From: JACCYJ01 sp038198775
Lineage (GTDB): Bacteria > Actinomycetota > Actinomycetes > Propionibacteriales > Nocardioidaceae
Assembly: GCA_038198775.1 (NCBI GenBank)
Contig: JBBPZV010000006.1
Location: 124,001 to 188,000, forward strand
Length of the DNA stretch: 64,000 bases
Reading direction: 5' to 3'
Positions within the stretch are counted from its first letter, which is position 1. Every line of letters begins with the position of its first letter. The notes beneath the pieces are model-generated. The model saw only the letters and a list, made by a program, of their open reading frames with translations, was not told the DNA's origin and did not search any database. Made by a program: the position numbers and the translations under genes. Shown here piece after piece: positions 35,037 through 42,743 of the stretch.

Positions 35037-35941
35037 CGCGGGCTTCCCGGCAGGAGCCCGGACGCCACCAGGTCGTCGCGCAGCGCTGTGACCTGGTCGT
35101 CGCTCGCGTCGACCAGCGGGGGCCGGGTGGTGCGGTGGTCGAGGACCCCGAGCAGCTGCAGCGCCGCCTTGGCCATGATCGCGCCCTGGGTGCGGGTCAT
35201 GATCGCGCGCACCGCCGGCAGCAGCGACGCGTGCACCTCGCGCGCACTCGCCAGGTCCCCACACTCGACCGCCTTGACCAGCTGCGCGTACTGCGCCGCG
35301 GCGACGTGCCCCACCACGGACACGACGCCGACGGCGCCGCAGGCCAGCCAGGCCAGGTTGAGCGCGTCGTCACCGCAATAGAACGCCAGGTCCGTAGCCG
35401 CCATCACCTCGGTGCCCGCGAACAGGTCACCGCTGGCGTCCTTGACCGCCACGATCGCGGGGTGCTCGGCCAGCGCGATCAAGGTGTCGTACGACAGCTT
35501 CACCCCGGTGCGGCCGGGAATGTCGTAGACCATGACCGATACGCCGGCCGCGTCGGCGACCGCACGCATGTGCGCGACGATCCCCTGCTGTGGCGGCTTG
35601 GAGTAGTACGGCGTGACCACTAGCAGCCCGTGCGCTCCCTCCCGCGCCGCCTGCCGGGCCAGCGCCACGGTGTGAGCGGTGTCGTTGGTCCCCACGCCGA
35701 CTACCACCCGGGCCCGGTCACCGACCGCGCCGAGCACCGCGGCCACCAGCTCGGCGGCCTCGTGGTCGCGGACCGTCGGGCTCTCCCCCGTCGTCCCGTT
35801 GACCACCAGCCCGTCGTTACCGGCGTCCACCAGGTGTGTGGCCAGCCGCGCGGCGGCATCGAGGTCCAGCGCCGCGTCCGGGCGAAACGGTGTCACCATG
35901 GCGGTCAAGACCTTGCCGAACGGCGCCGCTGCAGTGGTCAT
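35033..35941 (-). CDS. dapA: 4-hydroxy-tetrahydrodipicolinate synthase
   Basis: It condenses pyruvate with aspartate semialdehyde in lysine and diaminopimelate synthesis. The 302-residue TIM barrel has TAMVTPF, NGTTGES, the Tyr in MVYDIPGRTG and the Schiff-base Lys in IVAVKDASGD. I chose the ATG at 35941, which follows a TAGCGT box by 7 nt; 15 further in-frame residues upstream have no family match. It is coupled to RNase J by a GTGA overlap. Confidence 0.94.
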   Translation of the reverse strand: MTTAAAPFGKVLTAMVTPFRPDAALDLDAAARLATHLVDAGNDGLVVNGTTGESPTVRDHEAAELVAAVLGAVGDRARVVVGVGTNDTAHTVALARQAAREGAHGLLVVTPYYSKPPQQGIVAHMRAVADAAGVSVMVYDIPGRTGVKLSYDTLIALAEHPAIVAVKDASGDLFAGTEVMAATDLAFYCGDDALNLAWLACGAVGVVSVVGHVAAAQYAQLVKAVECGDLASAREVHASLLPAVRAIMTRTQGAIMAKAALQLLGVLDHRTTRPPLVDASDDQVTALRDDLVASGLLPGSPR

Positions 35942-35948
35942 GGCGGTC

Positions 35949-35954
35949 ACGCTA
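35949..35954 (-). promoter_or_regulatory. Leaderless -10 box TAGCGT for dapA
   Basis: The hexamer ends 7 nt before the ATG at 35941. Confidence 0.5.
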
Positions 35955-36017
35955 CCGTCGCCTCGGGGACGACCGTGGAACGCCACGACATCTGGCGCCG
36001 GCGGGTGGCCCGGTATC

Positions 36018-36482
36018 TCAGCGCCGGACGAAGTCGACGAACGTGCAGCCCGCTGCGGGCTCGCGATTCACCTCCTGCCAGTCCTCCCACTGCACGTCGG
36101 GGAAGTACGTGTCGCCTTCCGGGCTTGCGTCGACCAGCGTCAGCGCCAGCCGGTCGGCGAGCGGCAGCGCCCGGGCGAAGACCGCGTTGCCGCCGGCGAC
36201 GAACACCTCGTCGTCGAAGCTCTCGGCCCGGGCGAGCGCGCCGTCGAGGTCGCCGGTTACCTCGACGCCGTCGGCCCTCCAGTCAGGCTGCCGGGTCACC
36301 ACCACGATCGTGCGGCCGGGCAGCGCGCCGGTCGACTCGAACGTACGCCGCCCCATGATCAGCACGTGACCGAGGGTGAGCCGCTTGAACCGGGCGAGGT
36401 CCTCGGGCAGGTGCCAGGGCAGCCCTCCGTCAGCACCGATCACGCCGTTCGCGGCGACGGCCGCGACCAGCGTCACGCTCAT
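36018..36482 (-). CDS. folA: Dihydrofolate reductase
   Basis: It reduces dihydrofolate to tetrahydrofolate with NADPH, regenerating the cofactor consumed by the adjacent thymidylate synthase. The 154-residue protein has AANGVIGADGGLPWHLPEDLARF, VLIMGRRTFES, VVVTRQPDW and the VAGGNAVF phosphate loop. Its ATG overlaps the thyA stop in ATGA, a common thyA-folA pair. Confidence 0.95.
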   Translation of the reverse strand: MSVTLVAAVAANGVIGADGGLPWHLPEDLARFKRLTLGHVLIMGRRTFESTGALPGRTIVVVTRQPDWRADGVEVTGDLDGALARAESFDDEVFVAGGNAVFARALPLADRLALTLVDASPEGDTYFPDVQWEDWQEVNREPAAGCTFVDFVRR

Positions 36483-37273
36483 ATCGCGATCGGCGCCGAG
36501 ATCGCAGGATGCGGGTCGTAGCCGGCGACCTTCACCGCGTCGACGTCGAGCCCGTCGAGGTCACGGACCGACGGGTCCAGCCACAGTTGCGGGAGCGGCC
36601 GCGGCGGTCGCGTCAACTGCTCGCGGGCCTGGTCCAGGTGGTTGAGGTACAGGTGGGCGTCACCGAGGGTGTGGACGAACTCTCCGACTTCGAGGTCGCT
36701 GAGCCGCGCCACGACGTGGGTCAGCAACGCATACGAGGCGATGTTGAACGGAACCCCGAGGAAGACGTCGGCCGAACGCTGGTAGAGCTGGCACGAAAGG
36801 CGTCCTCCGGCGACGTAGAACTGGAACAGCGTGTGGCACGGCGCCAGCGCCATCGCGGGCAGGTCGGCCACGTTCCAGGCGCTCACGACGTGCCGCCTCG
36901 AGTCGGGGTCGGCGCGCAGCTGGTCCACGACCCGTGCGAGCTGGTCGATGTGCGAACCGTCCGGTGCCGGCCACGAGCGCCACTGGTAGCCGTAGATCGG
37001 GCCGAGATCACCGTCGTCGTCGGCCCACTCGTCCCAGATCCTCACCCCGCGCTCGTGCAGCCATCCGATGTTGGTGTCGCCCCTCAGGAACCAGGCCAGC
37101 TCGGCGACCACCGAGCGCAGGTGCACCTTCTTGGTGGTGACCAGCGGGAAGCCGGCCTGCAGGTCGAAGCGCATCTGGTGGCCGAACACGCTCAGCGTCC
37201 CCGTCCCGGTCCGGTCCCGCTTCGCCGCGCCGCCGTCGAGAACCCGGCCAAGCAGGTCGAGGTACGGCCGCAT
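36479..37273 (-). CDS. thyA: Thymidylate synthase, ThyA type
   Basis: It methylates dUMP to dTMP with methylene-tetrahydrofolate. The 264-residue protein has RTGTGTLSVFG, the catalytic Cys in LAPCHTLFQFYV, the QRSADVFLGVPFNIASYALL block and HTLGDAHLYLNH. The ATG at 37273 is preceded by TAGCGT at leaderless spacing. Many actinobacteria place thyX in this dapB-dapA region; here ThyA with folA is present and no thyX is seen in the window. Confidence 0.95.
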   Translation of the reverse strand: MRPYLDLLGRVLDGGAAKRDRTGTGTLSVFGHQMRFDLQAGFPLVTTKKVHLRSVVAELAWFLRGDTNIGWLHERGVRIWDEWADDDGDLGPIYGYQWRSWPAPDGSHIDQLARVVDQLRADPDSRRHVVSAWNVADLPAMALAPCHTLFQFYVAGGRLSCQLYQRSADVFLGVPFNIASYALLTHVVARLSDLEVGEFVHTLGDAHLYLNHLDQAREQLTRPPRPLPQLWLDPSVRDLDGLDVDAVKVAGYDPHPAISAPIAI

Positions 37274-37279
37274 GTCGAG

Positions 37280-37285
37280 ACGCTA
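37280..37285 (-). promoter_or_regulatory. Leaderless -10 box TAGCGT for thyA-folA
   Basis: The hexamer ends 6 nt before the ATG at 37273. Confidence 0.55.
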
Positions 37286-37346
37286 GCACCGGCCAGCGAC
37301 ACCCGAAGACCACGCGATCTCCCGGCACCTCGGTGGTGCGAGCGGC

Positions 37347-38264
37347 TCAGGTGTCGGGAGGTCGGCGGCCTTCCAGCGCGGTGATGTCGAGCAGGTCATG
37401 ACTGGGCGCTGGGCTCGGCAGGGTCGAGTGGCAGGTGAGATGTTCCGCTGGGTTGCGCCCGGAGCGTACGCGCACCCGCCACGTCGCGCCGTCGGCAGCG
37501 AAGGTCGCCTCGCTGGAGTGCCCCGCCTGCGTCCGGCTCTCCAGCAACCGCACGTCGGCGAGGCCGACGAGGGACAGCCGGGTTCGCAGGTGCCATTCGG
37601 CGGCCTGCACGGCGAAGCTCTGGCTGACCCGACCCCGCAGGTGGTCGAGGTCGAGCCGGCCGGCTGCGTACGCCTGGGCGATCCGCGGGCCGGACTGCGC
37701 ATCCACCCGGCCGAAGTAGAGACCCTCGGGCAGCACCACCAGGTTGCCGGCGAACCGGTCACCGCCCACGTGCGAGCACTCCCAGGTCTGGTCGGGGTGC
37801 GACCTGGACAGCGCCCTCGCGAGCGGGCGGCCCCGCTCGGCGCAGCACGGGTCGTGGCGGCCCTGCGTGCACACCAGCAGCAGCGGCTCGGGGTGCGGAG
37901 CCAGGCCGAGGCTCCGCCCCGCTCGCAGCACCGCCAGGTCGAGGTCGAGGACCTCCTCGACGCGGTGCAGCTCGGCCGTCTCGGCCCACGGGCCGCCGGG
38001 GTCGGCGGACACCGCGAAGCAGTGGGCCCGCGAGCGCGCGGACCGCCCGTACCGGCGGATCAGCAGCACCCGCACCCGGTGCCTGCGCGCCCGGGCCGCC
38101 AGCTCGCGACGGACGCGGAGCGGAAGGCGGGAGTCGGCCAGCGCGTCCACTCCCCAAGGCCCCGGGTCCTCGAGCAGCAGGAAGCGCGTGACCGTCGAGG
38201 CGGTCCCGATCAGCGGCTCGTCGCGCACCTCGCTGGCGGTCGAGCAGCGGTACGACCGCGTCAA
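37347..38264 (-). CDS. Sucrase/ferredoxin-like [2Fe-2S] family protein
   Basis: This 305-residue protein is of the Suc/Fer-like family, whose thioredoxin-fold domain binds a [2Fe-2S] cluster. Near the N-terminus it has RCSTASEVRDEPLIGTAS and FLLLEDPGPWG; the cluster region is VCTQGRHDPCCAERGRPLA and the following WECSHVGGDRFAGNLVVLP. A TTG at 38264, overlapping the JmjC stop in TTGA, is the best start, since the family similarity begins within the first residues and no ATG or GTG lies upstream in frame near it. As the last gene after the acidic peptide and the JmjC oxygenase, it may supply electrons (inference). Confidence 0.78.
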   Translation of the reverse strand: MTRSYRCSTASEVRDEPLIGTASTVTRFLLLEDPGPWGVDALADSRLPLRVRRELAARARRHRVRVLLIRRYGRSARSRAHCFAVSADPGGPWAETAELHRVEEVLDLDLAVLRAGRSLGLAPHPEPLLLVCTQGRHDPCCAERGRPLARALSRSHPDQTWECSHVGGDRFAGNLVVLPEGLYFGRVDAQSGPRIAQAYAAGRLDLDHLRGRVSQSFAVQAAEWHLRTRLSLVGLADVRLLESRTQAGHSSEATFAADGATWRVRVRSGRNPAEHLTCHSTLPSPAPSHDLLDITALEGRRPPDT

Positions 38265-39385
38265 CGGGCGACCTCGAGCAGGCCCTCCCTCACCAGCCGG
38301 CGGACCAGGACCAGCCGGCTCTGCTGGTCGAGCACCGCGGCCAGGTCCGAGGGCCTGAGCTCGTCGTGCTCGGCGACGTACGCCAGCGCCGAGTGCAGCC
38401 GGGCGGGCACGCGCATCTCCCGATCGCCGAGCAGCACCCGCAGCCGGTCGGCGGCGGGCACCAGCTCGATCACCGCACCCGGACGCCGGCGCAGGAGGGT
38501 CGCGTCCTCCAGCGCGGGCAGGTCGACCCGGTCTCGCAACCCGCCGCGAAGCAACGGTTCGCGGCTTGTCTGGAAGCGGGCGACCTCGCTGGTCACGATC
38601 GTTTCCGGCTCGAGCCCGGCGAGGCGCTCGCACAGGTCCGCCAGCCGCCGGTCCACCGCCCGGCCGAACTCGGCCGGCTCCCGGTGGTAGCCGGCAGGCA
38701 ATGGTTCGTCGGCCCCGGCGGTCAGCAGGTCCGCGACGGCCCGCTGCAGCACCGAGCGCCAGGTCACGGGGTTGATGCCGACGGTGACGTGCAGGGACGC
38801 CCCGGACTGCGCCCGGGCGGAGTGCGGTATGCCGGTCGGCAGGTACATCGCCATCCCGGGTTGCATGAGCACCTCCCGCGATCGCGACTCCTCCACCACC
38901 TCCCACAGCTTGTCCCCGTGCGTCTGGAGGACGAACACGTCGTGGGTGTCGCGGTGGCGTGCGAACCCTTGGGCGCCGCCCGGGGTGAGGTAGGCGTTGG
39001 CCTGGCAGGGATGGCCCAGCTGCTGCTCGAGCTCTCCCACGAGAGCGGCCAACGGGTGCCAGTAGCGGTGCAACGCCTGGAAGATGACGGTGGCACCGGC
39101 AGAGAACAGGTCGAGCACCTTGCCGGCATCGACCAGCCCGCCGACGCTGACCCCGCCGATGCGGGCATCGCGGGTGTAGCCGCTGCTCGCGAGCACCGCC
39201 CCGTCCCGCGCCAGTCGGACGGCCGGGGTGCGGAGGGCGTGGGTCGTCAGCAGCGTGTCCACGTCCTCGACGTCGAGCAGGTCACCGAAGGCATCCGCGC
39301 CACCGCGGTGTACGGAGACGGCGCGCGCCCCGACCGTCTCGACGAAGGTCGGGGCGTCGCCGCTGAGCCGGGTCAGCGCATCCAA
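38261..39385 (-). CDS. JmjC/cupin Fe(II)-2-oxoglutarate oxygenase, ROXA/NO66-like
   Basis: This oxygenase of about 374 residues belongs to the ribosomal-oxygenase-like cupin group that hydroxylates peptide side chains. The iron ligands lie in GFARHRDTHDVFVLQTHGDKLW, with the second His in GIPHSARAQSG. A C-terminal winged-helix-like domain (DLAAVLDQQSRLVLVRRLV) completes the fold. The likely start is the TTG at 39385, 4 nt after the acidic-peptide stop: family similarity begins at DALTRLSGDAPTF. A longer frame to 39508 merely mirrors the repeats of the peptide gene. Translation is probably coupled to the peptide. The substrate may be that peptide (inference). Confidence 0.8.
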   Translation of the reverse strand: MDALTRLSGDAPTFVETVGARAVSVHRGGADAFGDLLDVEDVDTLLTTHALRTPAVRLARDGAVLASSGYTRDARIGGVSVGGLVDAGKVLDLFSAGATVIFQALHRYWHPLAALVGELEQQLGHPCQANAYLTPGGAQGFARHRDTHDVFVLQTHGDKLWEVVEESRSREVLMQPGMAMYLPTGIPHSARAQSGASLHVTVGINPVTWRSVLQRAVADLLTAGADEPLPAGYHREPAEFGRAVDRRLADLCERLAGLEPETIVTSEVARFQTSREPLLRGGLRDRVDLPALEDATLLRRRPGAVIELVPAADRLRVLLGDREMRVPARLHSALAYVAEHDELRPSDLAAVLDQQSRLVLVRRLVREGLLEVAR

Positions 39386-39389
39386 GGCG

Positions 39390-39560
39390 TCAGGCGTCGG
39401 TGCTGTCGGAGTCGGTGCTGTCGGCGTCCATGCCGACGTCGGTGCCGTCTGCGTCAGCGGTGCCGGCGTCCGTGGTGTCGGCGTCGCCGTCGGCGGCGGA
39501 GTCCTCATCGACCGTCTCCAGATCCTCGTCGCGCAACGGGTCGCCCGGGGTCGTCGTCAT
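39390..39560 (-). CDS. 56-residue acidic TD-repeat peptide, candidate modified-peptide precursor
   Basis: I do not recognise a named family. The ATG at 39560 has GGAGGA with a 6-nt spacing, among the best ribosome binding sites in the window. The N-terminal 20 residues (MTTTPGDPLRDEDLETVDED) could be a leader; the rest is nearly all Asp, Thr, Ser, Ala and Gly in short repeats such as DADTTDAGT, ADADGTD and DADSTDSDSTDA. There is no Cys, Lys or aromatic residue. It lies 49 nt after the HIT gene and 4 nt before a JmjC oxygenase start. A small substrate peptide hydroxylated on Asp or Thr is the hypothesis; an acidic partner protein is the alternative. Confidence 0.72.
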   Translation of the reverse strand: MTTTPGDPLRDEDLETVDEDSAADGDADTTDAGTADADGTDVGMDADSTDSDSTDA

Positions 39561-39609
39561 GTCGTCTCCTCCGTGGGGGCGGCTGGACGCCGCCGATGGG
39601 CAGCAGCCT

Positions 39610-40080
39610 TTACCCGCCGGCTTTCGCTGGCAAGTCGGGGGCGACCGCAGCGCTGAGCGCCGAGCACAGCCGGTCCATGTCCTCGTCTGACATCCGCTCG
39701 CCCGGTGGCCGGCCGAGGCGCGCAAGGATTCGCGGACCGCGCTCCTGCTCGGGCTGATCGGCCATGCGCGGCACCACGTGGAAGTGCAGGTGCGCGAAGC
39801 CCTCAGCTTCGGCGAACAGCATGACGTAGCTCTTGACCGATCCCAGCACTTCACGCAGCGCGACGCTGAGCGCCCGTAGCAGCGGTCCGAGCTCGGCCGC
39901 CTCGCCGGGTTGCAGCTCCGCGAGCGCGGTGACGTGGCGCAACGGCAGCAACACCAGCCAGCCGGGCAGGTCCGTGTCGAACGCGTGCGCGACCCGCCAG
40001 TGGGCCGTGCGCAGCACCTGCTGGCGGGGCTGGGGGATGGCGATGGCGTTCTCCCGACAGGAAAAGCAGTCCCCGCTCAC
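39610..40080 (-). CDS. HIT family nucleotide hydrolase/transferase
   Basis: This 156-residue histidine-triad protein has its catalytic motif in FAHLHFHVVPRM near residue 100. The N-terminus has CFSCREN, a CxxC pair that may bind zinc, and LPGWLVLLPLRHVTALAEL. HIT enzymes hydrolyse or transfer AMP-type groups; the exact substrate is unknown. The GTG at 40080 overlaps the paaE stop in GTGA, so it is in the paa operon, which is unusual. Confidence 0.85.
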   Translation of the reverse strand: MSGDCFSCRENAIAIPQPRQQVLRTAHWRVAHAFDTDLPGWLVLLPLRHVTALAELQPGEAAELGPLLRALSVALREVLGSVKSYVMLFAEAEGFAHLHFHVVPRMADQPEQERGPRILARLGRPPGERMSDEDMDRLCSALSAAVAPDLPAKAGG

Positions 40081-41156
40081 GCGTCGTAGTCCAAGACAAC
40101 CCTGTCGCTGGTCGGATGGGACTGGCAGGTCAGCACGTACCCCCGCGCCAGCTCCTCGGGTTCGAGGGCGTAGTTGGTGTCCATCGCCACCGTGCCGTCG
40201 ATCAGCCTGGCCCGGCAGGTGCCGCAGACACCGCCCTTGCAGGCGTACGGCGCGTCGGAGCGCACGGTCAAGGCGGCCTCGAGGATGGGTACGCCGTCGC
40301 CGGGGACGCGGACGCTGGAGCGGCGCCCGTCGAGCAGGAACGTGACCGTGGGCGCGTCGCTGTCGTCGGCGGCGGCTGCCACGGTCCGCACCGGCGGGGT
40401 GGTCTCGACGTGGAACAGCTCGGCGTGCACGTGCGCCGGGTCGACACCGCGCCCGGTGAGGGTGTCGCGCAGCTCGCCGACCATGGCGTACGGACCGCAC
40501 AGGTACCACTCGTCGACCGACTCGACGGGCAGCAGGGTGTCGAGGATGCGACCCAGCCGGTCCCCGTCCAGGCGACCGGAGAACAGCTCGACCTCGGCCG
40601 GTTCCTGGGTCAGCAGGTGCACGAGGTGGAAGCGCTGGGGATAGCGATCCTTGAGGTCCTCGAGCTCCTCGAGGAACATCACGCTGGCGGCCCGCTGGTT
40701 GGCGTAGAGCAGCGTCACCCGGCTGGCGGGCTCGACGGCCAGCACGCTGGCGCCGATCGAGATTACGGGGGTGATGCCGGAACCGGCGGCCAGCATGGCG
40801 TAGTGGCGGGCCTGAGCGGGGTCCAGCCGCGGCGTGAACCGACCGCTGGGCGTCATCACCTCGAGCTCGTCCCCGACGCGGAGCTTGGCCAGCGCGTACT
40901 CCGAGAAGGCGCCGCCCGGCAGCCGCTTGACCCCGATCCGCAGCCGATCGGAGCCGGCGGGAGCGCAGATCGAGTAGTTGCGCCGGACCCCGTCACCAAG
41001 CTGGGGTGCGCGGATCGTGACGTGCTGGCCCGGCTCGAACGCATACGCGTCGGCCAGCTGCGGCGGCACGGCGAAGGTGAGGGCCACCGCGTCGTCGGTC
41101 AGCCACTCGATGTCGGCGACCGGCAGCCGGTGGAAGACCGCGTGCCGGGCCGCCAT
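40077..41156 (-). CDS. paaE: Phenylacetyl-CoA epoxidase reductase subunit
   Basis: It passes electrons from NADPH to the PaaAC di-iron oxygenase that epoxidises phenylacetyl-CoA. The 359-residue protein has an FAD domain (RRNYSICAP), a nucleotide-binding domain (LAAGSGITPVISI, YLCGPYAMV) and a C-terminal plant-type [2Fe-2S] ferredoxin with CKGGVCGTCRARL and LTCQSHP. The ATG overlaps the paaD stop by 1 nt. Confidence 0.95.
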   Translation of the reverse strand: MAARHAVFHRLPVADIEWLTDDAVALTFAVPPQLADAYAFEPGQHVTIRAPQLGDGVRRNYSICAPAGSDRLRIGVKRLPGGAFSEYALAKLRVGDELEVMTPSGRFTPRLDPAQARHYAMLAAGSGITPVISIGASVLAVEPASRVTLLYANQRAASVMFLEELEDLKDRYPQRFHLVHLLTQEPAEVELFSGRLDGDRLGRILDTLLPVESVDEWYLCGPYAMVGELRDTLTGRGVDPAHVHAELFHVETTPPVRTVAAAADDSDAPTVTFLLDGRRSSVRVPGDGVPILEAALTVRSDAPYACKGGVCGTCRARLIDGTVAMDTNYALEPEELARGYVLTCQSHPTSDRVVLDYDA

Positions 41157-41638
41157 CACAACGGCTTGAAGCGGTCGAACGGCTCCCGGCAGGCGTTGCA
41201 GGCCCACAGCGCCTTGCACGCGGTGGACCCGAACCGGCTGAGCTCGCGAGTGTCGGGCGAGCCGCACTGCGGGCAGGGCACCGTCAGCGACACGGGCACC
41301 GGGCCGTTCGGCGCGGCGCCCGAAGGCGGGGCGATGCCGTACTCCCGCAGCTTGCGCCGCCCCTGCGCGGTGATGTCGTCGGTCGTCCACGCCGGCGCGA
41401 GCACCAGCCGGACGCGGGCGTCGTCGCAGCCCGCGGCGGTCAGTCGGCGGACCACGTCGTCGCGGATGGTGTCCATGGCCGGGCAGCCGGAGTACGTCGG
41501 CGTGATGTCCACCTCGACGCGGCCCGACCCGTCGACCCGGACGCCTCGGAGCACGCCGAGGTCGGCGATCGTCAGGACGGGGATCTCCGGGTCCGGCACC
41601 TCGGCGACGACGGCGCGCGCCTCGGCCGCGCTCACCAC
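41156..41638 (-). CDS. paaD: Phenylacetate degradation protein PaaD
   Basis: This 160-residue protein has an N-terminal MIP18/DUF59 domain (VPDPEIPVLTIADLGVLR, TPTYSGCPAMD) and a C-terminal zinc-binding tail with CPQCGS and ACNACREPF. PaaD is thought to assist iron-sulfur assembly of the epoxidase complex. The start is either of two adjacent GTG codons (41638 or 41635), the second giving a GTGA overlap with paaC. Confidence 0.93.
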   Translation of the reverse strand: MVSAAEARAVVAEVPDPEIPVLTIADLGVLRGVRVDGSGRVEVDITPTYSGCPAMDTIRDDVVRRLTAAGCDDARVRLVLAPAWTTDDITAQGRRKLREYGIAPPSGAAPNGPVPVSLTVPCPQCGSPDTRELSRFGSTACKALWACNACREPFDRFKPL

Positions 41639-42381
41639 TGTGCTCCCGGGTGTGAGCGGGCGAGGTGTTGCAGCTCCGCGACCAGGTAGCCCAGGTGCTC
41701 GGTGTGGATGCCGTGGCGCCCACCGGTGTGGCGGACCGCGGTCTGCGGCACGCCGAGCCCGGCCTCGCCGAGCACCGCCGCGACATACGACACAACCGGC
41801 TGCTCGAGCTCGGCCGGGTCGACGGCGACTTCAACGTTCGCCAGGTCGCGGACCAGGTCGTCGGACTCGAACAGCTCCGGGACGTACGGCCACACCTCCT
41901 CCAGGCCGCCCTGCATGCGGCGGTGGGACTCCGGCGTGCCGTTCCCGAGCCGCAGCACCCACTGCGTCGCGTGGTCGCGGTGGTAGGCCACCTCCTTGAC
42001 GGCCTTGGCGGCGATCGCGGCCAGCGTCTCGTCCCTGCCCGCCTGCAGCCGGTCGTACAGCTCGAGCTGGTAGGAGGCGAACAGCAGCAACCGCGCCACC
42101 GTGACCGCGAAGTCCCCGTTCGGCAGCTCCACCAGCTGGAGGTTGCAGAACTCCCGCTCGTCGCGGAAGTACGCCAGGTCGTCCTCGCTGCGCCCGGTGC
42201 CGTCGACCTCGCCGGAGTACGTCAGCAGCGACCGGGCCTGCCCGAGCAGGTCGAGGGCGATGTTGGCGAGAGCGACGTCCTCCTCGAGCTCGGGTGCCGC
42301 GGCGATCCACCCGCCGGTGCGCTGCGCCAGCACCAGCGCGTCGTCACCCAGCCGCAGGGCATACGTCCCGACCGCGCTCAC
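41632..42381 (-). CDS. paaC: Phenylacetyl-CoA epoxidase structural subunit PaaC
   Basis: The 249-residue non-catalytic ferritin-like partner of PaaA has the PaaC landmarks LEEDVALANIALDLLGQAR, DDLAYFRDEREFCNLQLVE and KEVAYHRDHATQWVLRLG. GTG at 42381 overlaps the paaB stop in GTGA. Confidence 0.95.
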   Translation of the reverse strand: MSAVGTYALRLGDDALVLAQRTGGWIAAAPELEEDVALANIALDLLGQARSLLTYSGEVDGTGRSEDDLAYFRDEREFCNLQLVELPNGDFAVTVARLLLFASYQLELYDRLQAGRDETLAAIAAKAVKEVAYHRDHATQWVLRLGNGTPESHRRMQGGLEEVWPYVPELFESDDLVRDLANVEVAVDPAELEQPVVSYVAAVLGEAGLGVPQTAVRHTGGRHGIHTEHLGYLVAELQHLARSHPGAQW

Positions 42382-42743
42382 AGGTGCTCGACCCCCTCCG
42401 GGACGTCGTAGAACGTGGGGTGGCGGTAGACCTTGTCGGCCGCCGGGTCGAAGAACGCGTCCTTCTCGTCCGGGCTCGACGCGCTGATCTGCGCCGCCGG
42501 CACGACCCAGATCGAGACCCCCTCCTGGCGCCGGGTGTAGAGGTCGCGCGCGTTGCGAAGCGCCATCTGCGCATCGGGGGCATGCAGGCTGCCGACGTGG
42601 CCGTGGGACAGCCCGCGCCGGGCGCGCACGAAGACCTCCCACAGCGGCCAGTCGCGCACCGGCCGGCCGGACACCGTCGGGACCCCGGTGGTGGGGACGG
42701 CACCGTGGCCGCCCTCGGCGCTGAGGTCGGCGGGCTGGGTCAT
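42378..42743 (-). CDS. paaB: Phenylacetyl-CoA epoxidase subunit PaaB
   Basis: This 121-residue small subunit holds the epoxidase assembly together. The conserved part is DWPLWEVFVRARRGLSHGHVG, HAPDAQMALRNARDLY and SIWVVPAAQI; it has about 30 extra N-terminal residues that are Gly/Thr-rich. ATG overlaps the paaA stop in ATGA. Confidence 0.95.
   Translation of the reverse strand: MTQPADLSAEGGHGAVPTTGVPTVSGRPVRDWPLWEVFVRARRGLSHGHVGSLHAPDAQMALRNARDLYTRRQEGVSIWVVPAAQISASSPDEKDAFFDPAADKVYRHPTFYDVPEGVEHL

Noticed and set aside
36018..37273. Trimethoprim-resistance cassette
   Set aside because: folA-thyA is an ordinary chromosomal pair with host-like base composition and no integron or IS features.
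39386..39508. Longer JmjC protein starting at 39508
   Set aside because: The added Thr/Pro/Ala-rich stretch is the acidic peptide gene read in another frame, and no ribosome binding site serves it.
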